This document shows, piece by piece, positions 9,566 to 21,600 of a stretch of DNA of 64,000 nucleotides (its first letter is position 1; each line of letters starts with the position of its first letter). The notes below the pieces were generated by a model. It saw only the letters and a list, made by a program, of their open reading frames with translations. It did not search any database and was not told the DNA's origin. This stretch comes from Hydractinia symbiolongicarpus (Eukaryota; Cnidaria; Hydrozoa; Anthoathecata; Hydractiniidae). The translations under genes were made by a program, and so were the position numbers. Location: assembly GCF_029227915.1 (NCBI RefSeq), contig NC_079887.1:18847650-18911649 (forward strand), written 5' to 3'.

Positions 9566-12500
9566 CGTAAATCACGTGGTTTCACGTGCCTGCGCAGGTT
9601 ACCATTGGTCTAATCCTTCTGTTGTCAATGGCCTAAGATGTTCCAAGTCGTTTTCCATTGCCCCATGGCTTTATAACACCCTCAACCACGCTTAGAGACC
9701 TCTAAAGGCCGTAATATGGCATTTTGACGCCTAATAAAGGCCTTTCACGTAAATCAAGTGGTTCCACGTGCCTACGCGGGTTACCATTGGTCTAATCCTT
9801 CCACTCTCAATGGACTCGACGTCCAAAGCCACGGCTTTATAACACCGTCAACTACGCGCACGGTCCTCTAAACGCTGTAATATGGCATTTCGATGCCTAA
9901 TAAATGCCTTTCACGTAAATCAAGTGGTTCCACGTGCCTGCGCAGGTTACCATTGGACTAATCCTTCCACTCTCAATGGACTACGACGTCCCAAGTGGTT
10001 TTTCGTTGCGTCACAGCTTGAAGACACCGTCAAATACGCGCACGGGCCTCCAAACGCAGTAATATGGCATTTTGACGCCTAATAAAGGCCCTACTGTCAA
10101 TGGACTCGACGTCCGAAGCCGTTTTCCATTGCGCCATGACTTTATAACACCGTCAACTACGCAAAGAACCCTCTAAAGGCCGTAATACGGCCTTTTGACG
10201 TCTAATAAAGGCCTTTCACGTAAATCAAGTGGTTCCACGTGCCTGCGCAGGTTACCATTGGTCTAATCCTTCCACTCTCAATGGACTACGACGTCCCAAG
10301 TGGTTTTCCGTTGCGTCACGGCTTTAAAACACCGTTAACTACGCACACGGTCCTCTAAACGCTGTAATATGGTATTTTGATGCCTAATAAAGGCCTTACA
10401 CGTAAATCAAGTGGCTCCTCGCGCCTGCGTAGGTTACCATTGGTCTAATCCTTCCACTCTCAACGGACTTCGACGTCCCAAGTGATTTTTTGTTGCGCCA
10501 TGGATTTAAAACACCGTCAGCTACGCGCACGGGCCTCTAAAGACCGTAATATGGCCTTTTGACGCCTAATAAAGGCCTTTCACGTAAATCACGTGGTTTC
10601 ACGTGCCTGCGCAGGTTACCATTGGTCTAATCCTTCTGTCGTCAATGGTCTAAGATGTTCCAAGTCGTTTTCCATTGCCCCATGGCTTTATAACACCCTC
10701 AACCACGCTTAGAGACCTCTAAAGGCCGTAATATGGCATTTTGACGCCTAATAAAGGCCTTTCACGTAAATCAAGTGGTTCCACGTGCCTACGCAGGTTA
10801 CCATTGGTCTAATCCTTCCACTCTCAATGGACTCGACGTCCGAAGTCACGGCTTTATAACACCGTCAACTACGCGCACGGTCCTCTAAACGCTGTAATAT
10901 GGCATTTCGATGCCTAATAAAGGCCTTTCACGTAAATCAAGTGGTTCCACGTGCCTGCGCAGGTTACCATTGGACTAATCCTTCCACTCTCAATGAACTA
11001 CGATGTCCCAAGTGGTGTTTCGTTGCGTCACAGCTTGAAGACACCGTCAAATACGCGCACGGGCCTCCAAACGCTGTAATATGGCATTTTGACGCCTAAT
11101 AAAAGCCCTACTCTCAATGGACTCGACGTCCGAAGCCGTTTTCCATTGCGCCATGACTTTATAACACCGTCAACTACGCTAAGAACCCTCTAAAGGCCGT
11201 AATACGGCCTTTTGACGTCTAATAAAGGCCTTTCACGTAAATCAAGTTGTTCCACGTGCCTGCGCAGGTTACCATTGGTCTAATCCTTCCACTCTCAATG
11301 GACTACGACGTCCCAAGTGGTTTTCCGTTGCGTCACGGCTTTAAAACACCGTTAACTACGCACACGGTCCTCTAAACGCTGTAATATGGTATTTTGATGC
11401 CTAATAAAGGCCTTACACGTAAATCAAGTGGCTCCTCGCGCTTGCGTAGGTTACCATTGGTCTAATCCTTCCACTCTCAACGGACTTCGACGTCCCAAGT
11501 GATTTTTTGTTGCGCCATGGTTTTAAAACACAGTCAGCTACGCGCACGGGCCTCTAAAGACCGTAATATGGCCTTTTGACGCCTAATAAAGGCCTTTCAC
11601 GTAAATCACGTGGTTTCACGTGCCTGCGCAGGTTACCATTGGTCTAATCCTTCTGTTGTCAATGGCCTAAGATGTTCCAAGTCGTTTTCCATTGCCCCAT
11701 GGCTTTATAACACCCTCAACCACGCTTAGAGACCTCTAAAGGCCGTAATATGGCATTTTGACGCCTAATAAAGGCCTTTCACGTAAATCAAGTGGTTCCA
11801 CGTGCCTACGCAGGTTACCATTGGTCTAATCCTTCCACTCTCAATGGACTCGACGTCCGAAGTCACGGCTTTATAACACCGTCAACTACGCGCACGGTCC
11901 TCTAAACGCTGTAATATGGCATTTCGATGCCTAATAAAGGCCTTTCACGTAAATCAAGTGGTTCCACGTGCCTGCGCAGGTTACCATTGGACTAATCCTT
12001 CCACTCTCAATGAACTACGATGTCCCAAGTGGTGTTTCGTTGCGTCACAGCTTGAAAACACCGTCAAATACGCGCACGGGCCTCCAAACGCTGTAATATG
12101 GCATTTTGACGCCTAATAAAAGCCCTACTCTCAATGGACTCGACGTCCGAAGCCGTTTTCCATTGCGCCATGACTTTATAACACCGTCAACTACGCTAAG
12201 AACCCTCTAAAGGCCGTAATACGGCCTTTTGACGTCTAATAAAGGCCTTTCACGTAAATCAAGTTGTTCCACGTGCCTGCGCAGGTTACCATTGGTCTAA
12301 TCCTTCCACTCTCAATGGACTACGACGTCCCAAGTGGTTTTCCGTTGCGTCACGGCTTTAAAACACCGTTAACTACGCACACGGTCCTCTAAACGCTGTA
12401 ATATGGTATTTTGATGCCTAATAAAGGCCTTACACGTAAATCAAGTGGCTCCTCGCGCTTGCGTAGGTTACCATTGGTCTAATCCTTCCACTCTCAACGG

Positions 12501-13633
12501 ACTTCGACGTCCCAAGTGATTTTTTGTTGCGCCATGGCTTTAAAACACAGTCAGCTACGCGCACGGGCCTCTAAAGACCGTAATATGGCCTTTTGACGCC
12601 TAATAAAGGCCTTTCACGTAAATCACGTGGTTTCACGTGCCTGCGCAGGTTACCATTGGTCTAATCCTTCTGTTGTCAATGGCCTAAGATGTTCCAAGTC
12701 GTTTTCCATTGCCCCATGGCTTTATAACACCCTCAACCACGCTTAGAGACCTCTAAAGGCCGTAATATGGCATTTTGACGCCGAATAAAGGCCTTTCACG
12801 TAAATCAAGTGGTTCCACGTGCCTACGCAGGTTACCATTGGTCTAATCCTTCCACTCTCAATGGACTCGACGTCCGAAGTCACGGCTTTATAACACCGTC
12901 AACTACGCGCACGGTCCTCTAAACGCTGTAATATGGCATTTCGATGCCTAATAAAGGCCTTTCACGTAAATCAAGTGGTTCCACGTGCCTGCGCAGGTTA
13001 CCATTGGACTAATCCTTCCACTCTCAATGAACTACGATGTCCCAAGTGGTGTTTCGTTGCGTCACAGCTTGAAGACACCGTCAAATACGCGCACGGGCCT
13101 CCAAACGCTGTAATATGGCATTTTGACGCCTAATAAAAGCCCTACTCTCAATGGACTCGACGTCCGAAGCCGTTTTCCATTGCGCCATGACTTTATAACA
13201 CCGTCAACTACGCTAAGAACCCTCTAAAGGCCGTAATACGGCCTTTTGACGTCTAATAAAGGCCTTTCACCTAAATCAAGTGGTTCCACGTGCCTGCGCA
13301 GGTTACCATTGGTCTAATCCTTCCACTCTCAATGGACTACGACGTCCCAAGTGGTTTTCCGTTGCGTCACAGCTTTAAAACACCGTTAACTACGCACACG
13401 GTCCTCTAAACGCTGTAATATGGTATTTTGATGCCTAATAAAGGCCTTACACGTAAATCAAGTGGCTCCTCGCGCCTGCGTAGGTTACCATTGGTCTAAT
13501 CCTTTCACTCTCAACGGACTTCGACGTCCCAAGTGATTTTTTGTTGCGCCATGGCTTTAAAACACAGTCAGCTACGCGCACGGGCCTCTAAAGACCGTAA
13601 TATGGCCTTTTGACGCCTAATAAAGACCTTTCA
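9566..13633 (-). repeat. 1,017-bp (6-monomer) higher-order repeat, four tandem copies
   Basis: Exact 1,017-bp spacing is seen for ATTGGTC-anchored blocks (9604 and 10621) and for the copies starting near 9882, 10899, 11916 and 12933. Each unit has six monomers, two of them shortened: anchor spacings are 181, 167, 303 (two monomers less about 61 bp), 183 and 183. The 167-bp monomer lacks about 15 bp around the CGAAGTCACGGC junction and the other lacks about 58-61 bp at the CCCTACTCTCAATGG junction. Copies 2-4 look near-identical, with scattered single-base differences; copy 1 is slightly more divergent. The array ends where 13640 onward switches to another monomer type. Confidence 0.93.
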
Positions 13634-16600
13634 CGTAAATCACGTTGCTCCACGTGCCTGCGCAGCTTACCATTGCTCTAATCCTTCCACTCTTGATGGT
13701 CTACGACGTCGGAGTGGCTTTCCATTGCCCCTTGGCTTTATAACACCGTCAATCACGCTAAGTGACCTCTAAAGGCCGTAATACGGCCTTTTGACGTCTA
13801 ATAAAGGCCTTTCACGTAAATCAAGTGGTTCCACGTGCCTGCGCAGGTTACCATTGGTCTAATCCTTCCACTCTCGATGGATTACGACGTCCCAAGTGGT
13901 TTTCCGTTGCGTCACGGCTTTATAACACCGCTAACTACGCGCACGGTCCTCTAACTACTGTAATATGGCCTTTTGATGCCTAATAACAGCCTTACACGTA
14001 AATCACGTAGTTCTACGAGCTTGCGCAGGTTAATATTGGTCTAATCTTTCCACTCTCAATGGATTTCGACGTCCAAGTGATTCTCTGTTGCACCATGGCT
14101 TTAAAACACCGTCAGCTACGCGCACGGGCCTTTAAAGACGGTAATGTGGCAGTTTGACGCCTAGTTAAGGCCTTACACGTAAATCACGTGGTTTCACGTG
14201 CCTGCGCAGGTTACCATTGGTCTAATCCTTCTGTTGTCAATGGCCAAAGATGTTCCAAGTCGTTTTCCATTGCCCCATGGCTTTATAACACCCTCAACCA
14301 CGCTTAGAGACCTCTAAAGGCCGTAATATGGCATTTTGACGCCTAATAAAGGCCTTTTACGTAAATCAAGTGGTTCCACGTGCCTACGCAGGTTACCATT
14401 GGTCTAATCCTTCCACTCTCAATGGACTTCGACGTCCAAGTGATTTTCTGTTGCACCATGGCTTTAAAACACCGTCAGCTACGCGCACGGGCCTTTAAAG
14501 ACGGTAATGTCGCAGTTTGACGCCTAGTTAAGGCCTTACACGTAAATCACGTGGTTTCACGTGCCTGCGCAGGTTACCATTGGTCTAATCCTTCTGTTGT
14601 CAATGGCCTAAGATGTTCCAAGTCGTTTTCCATTGCCCCATGGCTTTATAACACCCTCAACCACGCTTAGAGACCTCTAAAGGCCGTAATATGGCATTTT
14701 GACGCCTAATAAAGGCCTTTCACGTAAATCAAGTGGTTCCACGTGCCTACGCAGGGGACCATTGGTCTAATCCTTCCACTCTCAATGGACTCGACGTCCG
14801 AAGCCACGGCTTTATAACACCGTCAACTACGCGCACGGTCCTCTAAACGCTGTAATATGGCATTTCGATGCCTAATAAAGGCCTTTCACGTAAATCAAGT
14901 GGTTCCACGTGCCTGCGCAGGTTACCATTGGACTAATCCTTCCACTCTCAATGGACTACGACGTCCCAAGTGGTTTTTCGTTGCGTCACAGCTAAGACAC
15001 CGTCAAATACGCGCACGGGCCTCCAAACTTTGTAATATGGCATTTTGACGCCTAATGAAGGCCCTACTCTCAATGGACTCGACGTCCGAAGCCGTTTTCC
15101 ATTGCGCCATGACTTTATAACACCGTCAACTACGCTAAGAACCCTCTAAAGGCCGTAATACGGCCTTTTGACTTCTAATAAAGGCCTTTCACGTAAATCA
15201 AGTGGTTCCACGTGCCTGCGCAGGTTACCATTGGTCTAATCCTTCCACTCTCAATGGACTACGACGTCCCAAGTGGTTTTTTGTTGCGCCATGGCTTTAA
15301 AACACCGTCAGCTACGCGCACGGGCCTCTAAAGACCGTAATATGGCCTTTTGACGCCTAATAAAGGCCTTTCACGTAAATCAAGTGGTTCCACGTTCCTG
15401 CGCAGGTTACCATTGTTCTAATCCTTCTGTTGTCAATGGCCTAAGACGTTCCAAGTTGTTTTCCATTGCGCCATGACGTAATAACACCGTCAACTACGCT
15501 AACAAGCCTCGAACGACCGTAATATGGCATTTTGACTTCTAACAAAGGCCTTACACGTAAATCACGTTGCTCCACGTGCCTGCGCAGGTTACCATTGCTC
15601 TAATCCTTCCACTCTTGATGGTCTACGACGTCGGAGTGGCTTTCCATTGCCCCTTGGCTTTATAACACCGTCAACCACGCTAAGTGACCTCTAAAGGCCG
15701 TAATATGGCCTTTTGACGCCTAATAAAGGCCTTTCACGTAAATCAAGTGGTTCCACGTGTCTGAGCAGGCTACCATTGGCCTAATCCTTCCACTCTCGAT
15801 GGATTACGACGTCCCAAGTGGTTTTCCGTTGCGTCACGGCTTTATAATATCGCTAACTACGCGCACGGTCCTCTAACTACTGTAATATGGCCTTTTGATG
15901 CCTAATAACAGCCTTACACGTAAATCACGTAGTTCCACGTGCTTGCGCAGGTTAATATTGGTCTAATATTTCCACTCTCAATGGACTTCGACGTCCAAGT
16001 GATTTTCTGTTGCACCATGGCTTTAAAACACCGTCAGCTACGCGCACGGGCCTCTAAAGGCGGTAATGTGGCAGTTTGACGCCTAGTTAAGGCCTTACAC
16101 GTAAATGACGTGGTTTCACGTGCCTGCGCAGGTTACCATTGGTCTAATGCTTCTGTTGTCAATGGCCTAAGATGTTCCAAGTCGTTTTCCATTGCCCCAT
16201 GGCTTTATAACACCCTCAACCACGCTTAGAGACCTCTAAAGGCCGTAATATGGCATTTTGACGCCTAATAAAGGCCTTTCACGTAAATCAAGTGGTTCCA
16301 TGTGCCTACGCAGGTTACCATTGGTCTAATCCTTCCACTCTCAATGGACTCGACGTCTGAAGCCACGGCTTTATAACACCGTCAACTACGCGCACGGTCC
16401 TCTAAACGCTGTAATATGGCATTTCGATGCCTAATAAAGGCCTTTCACGTAAATCAAGTGGTTCCACGTGCCTGCGCAGGTTACCATTGGACTAATCCTT
16501 CCACTCTCAATGGACTACGACGTCCCAAGTGGTTTTTCGTTGCGTCACAGCTTGAAGACACCGTCAAATACGCGCACGGGCCTCCAAACGCTGTAATAAG

Positions 16601-18684
16601 GCATTTTGACGCCTAATAAAGGCCTTACTCTCAATGGACTCGACGTCCGAAGCCGTTTTCCATTGCGCCATGACTTTATAACACCGTCAACTACGCTAAG
16701 AACCCTCTAAAGGCCGTAATACGGCCTTTTGACGTCTAATAAAGGCCTTACACGTAAATCAAGTGGCTCCACGCGCCTGCGTAGGTTACCATTGGTCTAA
16801 TCCTTCCACTCTCAATGGACTACGACGTCCGAAGTGGCTTTCTATTGCGGCATGCCCTTTTAACACCGTCAACTACGTGTACAGGCCTCTAACAACTGTA
16901 ATATGGCCTTTTGATGCTTAATAAAAGCCTTGCACTTAAATGACGTGGTTCAACGTGCCTGCACAGGTTACCATTGGTCTAATGCTTCCACTCTCAATGG
17001 ACTACGACGTCCCAAGTAGTTTTCCGTTGCGTCACGGCTTTAAAACACTGTCAACTACGCGCACGGGCCTCTAAGCGCTGTAATATGGCCTTCTGATGCC
17101 TAATAAAAGCCTTACACGTAAGTCACGTAGTTCCACGAGCTTGCGCAGGTTAATATTGGTTTAATCTTTCCACTCTCAATGGACTTCGACGTCCCAAGTG
17201 ATTTTCTGTTGCCCCATGGCTTTAAAACACCGTCAGCTACGCGCACGGGCCTCTAAAGGCCGTAATATGGCCTTTTGACGCCTAATAAAGGCCTTTCACG
17301 TAAATCAAGTGGTTCCACGTGCCTGCGCAGGTTACCATTGGTCTAATCTTTTCACTCTCAATAGACTACGACGTCCCAAGTAGTTTTTCGTTGCGTCACG
17401 GCTTTAAAACACTGTCAACTACGCGCACGGGCCTCTAAACGCTGTAATATGGCCTTCGGATGCCTAATAAAAGCCTTAAACGTATATCTCGTAGTTCCAC
17501 GAGCTTGCGCAGTTTAATATTGGTTTAATCTTTCCACTCTCAATGGACTTCGACGTCCCAAGTCTCTTTCCATTGCGCCACGGCTTTATAACAACGTCAA
17601 CTACGCTAACAATCCTACAAACGCTGTAATATGGCCTTTTGACGCCCAATAAAGGCCTTACACGTAAATCAAGTGGTTCCACGTGCCTGCGCAGGTTACC
17701 GTTTGTCTAATCCTTCCACTCTCAATGGACTACGACGTCATAAGTGGTTTTCCGTTGCGTCACGGCTTTAAAACACCGTTAACTACGCGCACGGTCCTCT
17801 AAACGCTGTAATATTGCATTTTGATGCTAAATAAAGGCCTTACACGTAAATCAAATGGCTCCACGCGCCTGCGTAGGTTACCATTGGTCTAATCCTTCCA
17901 CTCTCAATGGACTACGACGTTCCAAGTGGTTTTCCGTTGCGTCACGGCTTTAAAACACTGTCAACTACGCGCACGGGCCTCTAAACGCTGTAATATGGCC
18001 TTCTGATGCCTAATAAAAGCCTTACACGTAAATGACGTAGTTCCACGTACTTGCGCAGGTTAATATTGGTCTAATCTTTCCACACTCAATAGACTTAGAC
18101 GTCCCAAGTGATTTTCTGTTGCGCCATGGTTTTAAAACACCGTTAACTACGCGCACGGTCCTCTAAAGACGGCAATGTGGCATTTTGACGCCTAATTAAG
18201 GCCTTACACGTAAATCACGTGGTTCCACGTGCCTGCACAGCTTACCATTGGTCTAATCCTTCTGTTGTCAATGGCCTAAGACATTCCAAGTTGTTTTCCA
18301 TTGCCCCTTGGCTTTATAACACCGTCAACCACGCTAAGAGACCTTTAAAGGCCGTAATATGGCCTTTTGACGCCTAATAAAGGCTTTTCACGTAAATCAA
18401 GTGGTTCCACGTGTCTGCGCAGGCTACCATTGGTCTAATCCTTCCACTCTCGATGAATTACGACGTCCCAAGTGGGTTTCCGTTGCGTCACGGCTTTAAA
18501 ACACCGTTAACTACGCGCACGGTCCTCTAACTACTGTAATATGGCCTTTTGATGCCTAATAACAGCCCTACACGTAAATCACGTTGTTCCACGTGCTTGC
18601 GCAGGTTAATATTGTTCTAATCTTTCCACTCTCAATGGACTTCGACGTCTCAAGTGATTTTCTGTTGCGCCATGGCTTTAAAAC
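13634..18684 (-). repeat. Satellite, mixed monomer types; local ~361-bp dimer duplication
   Basis: Continuous - orientation monomers with no long unit. A dimer recurs at about 14087 and 14448 (offset 361 bp) with the same GGGCCTTTAAAGACGG variant. The short monomer types of the 1,017-bp unit reappear at about 14792 and 15062, and again at about 16622. From about 16.9 kb a different variant set takes over (CTTCGGATGCC, CTTGCGCAGTTTAATATTGG). No gene or unique sequence is seen. Confidence 0.92.
14031..15980 (-). repeat. Inverted homologue of window positions 1-1767
   Basis: Read in reverse, this segment follows 1-1767 monomer by monomer, including rare variants: CCTGCTCAGA at 211-220 pairs with 15760-15769, GATTAGAGCAATGG at 376 pairs with 15592-15605, and the short-monomer junctions at 1091 and 1351 pair with 15062-15071 and 14792-14811. 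The sum of paired coordinates is 15,980-15,981, then 16,162, then about 15,798. The steps of +181 and -364 are one-monomer and two-monomer indels, the latter matching the 361-bp dimer duplication here. Confidence 0.8.
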
Positions 18685-21600
18685 ACCGTCAGCTACGCGC
18701 ACGGGCATCTAAAGGCCGTAATATGGCCTTTTGACGCCTAATAAAGGCCTTTCACGTAAATCAAGTGGTTCCACGTGCCTGCACAGGTTACCATTGGTCT
18801 AATCCTTCTGTTGTCAATGGCCTAAGACGTTCGAAGTTGTTTTTCATTGCGCTATGGCGTAATAACACCGTCAACTACGCTAACAAGCCTCGAACGACCG
18901 TAATATGGCCTTTTGACTTCTAATAAAGGCCTTACACGTAAATCACGTTGCTCCACGTGCCTGCGCAGGTTACCATTGCTCTAATCCTTCCACTCTTAAT
19001 GGTCTACGAGATCGTAGTGGCTTTCCATTGCCCCTTGGCTTTATAACACCGTCAACCACGCTAAGAGACCTCTAAAGGCCGTAATATGGCATTTTGACGC
19101 CTAATAAAGGCCTTTCACGTAAATCAAGTGGTTCCTGCGCAGGTTACAATTGCTCTAATCCTTCCACTCTTAATGGTGTACGACGTCCGAAGTGACTTTC
19201 CATGGCCCCATGGCTTTATAACACAGTCAACCACGCTAAGAGACCTCTAAAGGCCGTAATATGGCATTTTGACGCCTAATAAAGGCCTTTCACGTAAATC
19301 AAGTGGTTCCTGCGTAGGTTACCATTGGTCTAATCCTTCCACTCTCAATGGACTACGACGTCTGAAGTGGCTTTCCATTGCGGCATACCCTTTTAACAAC
19401 GTCAACTACGTGTACAGGCCTCTAACAACTGTAATATGGCCTTTTGATGCTTAATAAAAGCCTTGCACGTAAATGACGTGGTTCCACGTGCCTCCGCAGG
19501 TTACCATTGGTCTAATGCTTCCACTCTCAAAGGACTACAACGTCCCAAGTGGTTTTCCGTTGCGTCACAGCTTTAAGACGCAGTCAAATATGCGCACGGG
19601 ACTCCAAACGCTGTAATATGGACTTTTGACGCCTAATAAAGGCCTTACACGTAAATCAAGTGGTTCCACGCGCCTGCGGAGGTTACAATTGTTCTACTCC
19701 TTCTACTGTCAATGGACTACGACGTCCCAAGTCGCTTTCCATTGCGCCACGGCTTTATAACAACGTCAACTACGCTAACAGTCCTACAAACGCTGTAATA
19801 TGGCCTTTTGATGCTTAATAAAAGCCTTGCACGTAAATGACGTGGTTCAACGTGCCTGCGCAGGTTACCATTGGTCTAATGCTTCCACTCTCAATGGACT
19901 ACGACGTCCCAAGTAGTTTTCCGTTGCGTCACGGCTTTAAAACACTGTCAACTACGCGCACGGGCCTCTAAGCGCTGTAATAAGGCCTTCTGATGCCTAA
20001 TAAAAGCCTTACACGTAAATCACGTAGTTCCACGAGCTTGCGCAGGTTAATATTGGTTTAATCTTTTCATTCTCAATGTACTTCGACGTCCCAAGTGATT
20101 TTCTGTTGCCCCATGGCTTTAAAACACCGTCAGCTACGCGCACGGGCCTCTAAAGGCCGTAATATGGCCTTTTGACGCCTATAAAATGCCTTTCACGTAA
20201 ATCAAGTGGTTCCACGTGCCTGCGCAGGTTACCATTGGTCTAATCTTTCTACTCTCAATGGACTACGACATCCCAAGTAGTTTTCCGTTGCGTCACGGCT
20301 TTAAAACACTGTCAACTACGCGCAAGGGCCTCTAAACGCTGTATTATGGTCTTCGGATGCCTAATTAAAGCCTTACACGTATATCACGTAGTTCTACGAG
20401 CTTGCGCAGGTTAATATTTGCCTAATCTTTCCACTCTCAATAGACTTCGACGTCCCAAGTGATTTTCTGTTGCGCCATGGCTTTAAAACACCGTCAGCTA
20501 CGCGCACGGGCCTCTAAAGACGGTAATGTGGCAGTTAGACGCCTAGTTAAGGCCTTACACGTAAATCACGTGGTTCCACGTGCCTGCGCAAGTTACCATT
20601 GGTCTAATCCTTCTGTTGTGAATGGCCTAAAACGTTCCAAGTCGTTTTCCATTGCCCCATGGCTTTATAACACCCTCAACCACGCTAAGAGGCCTCTAAA
20701 GGCCGTAATATGGCATTTTGACGCCTAATAAAGGCCTTTCACGAAAATCAAGTGGTTCCACGTGTCTGCGCAGGTTACCATTGGTCTAATCCTTTCACTC
20801 TCGATGGACTACGACGTCCCAAGTGGTTTTCCGTTGCGTCACGGCTTTATAACACCGTTAACTACGCGCACGGTCCTCTAAACGCTGTAATATGGTATTT
20901 TGATGCCTAATAAAGGCCTTACACGTAAATCAAGTGGCTCCACGCGCCTGCGTAGGTTACCATTGGTCTAATCCTTCCACTCTCAACGGACTTTGACGTC
21001 CCAAAGTATTTTCTGTTGCGCCATGGCTTTAAAACACCGTCAAATACGCGCACGGGCCTCTAAAGGCCGTAATATGGCCTTTTGACGCCTAATAAACACG
21101 TAAATCAAGTGGTTACACGTAAATCAAGTGGTTCCACGTGCCTGCGCAGGTTACCATTGGTCTAATCCTTTGACTCGCAATGGACTACGGCGTCCCAAGT
21201 GGTTTTCCGTCGCGTCACGGCTTTAAAACACCGTCAACCACGCGCACGGGCCTCTAAGCGCTGTAATACGGCATTTTGATGCCTAGTAAAGGCCTTACAC
21301 GTAAATCACGTGGCTCCACATGCCTTTTGATGCCTAATATGAACCTTACACGTAAATCAAGTGGTTCCACGTGCCTGCGCAGGTTACCATTGGTCTAATC
21401 CTTTGACTCTCAATGGACTACGGCGTCCCAAGTGGTTTTCCGTCGCGTCACAGCTTGAAGACACTGTCAGCTACGCGCACGGCCCTCTAAAGGCCGTAAT
21501 ATGGCCTTTTGACGCCTAATAAAGGCCTTTCACGTAAATCAAGTGGTTCCACGTGCCTGCGCAGGTTACCATTGGTCTAATCCTTCTGTTGTCAATGGCG

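Noticed and set aside
9882-13133. Recurrent 60-90 codon open frames starting MAFRCLIK and related, on both strands
   Set aside because: They are the satellite monomer read in frame. The same peptides recur with every HOR copy, overlap on opposite strands, and change frame each monomer because 182 is not divisible by 3. Nothing suggests translation.
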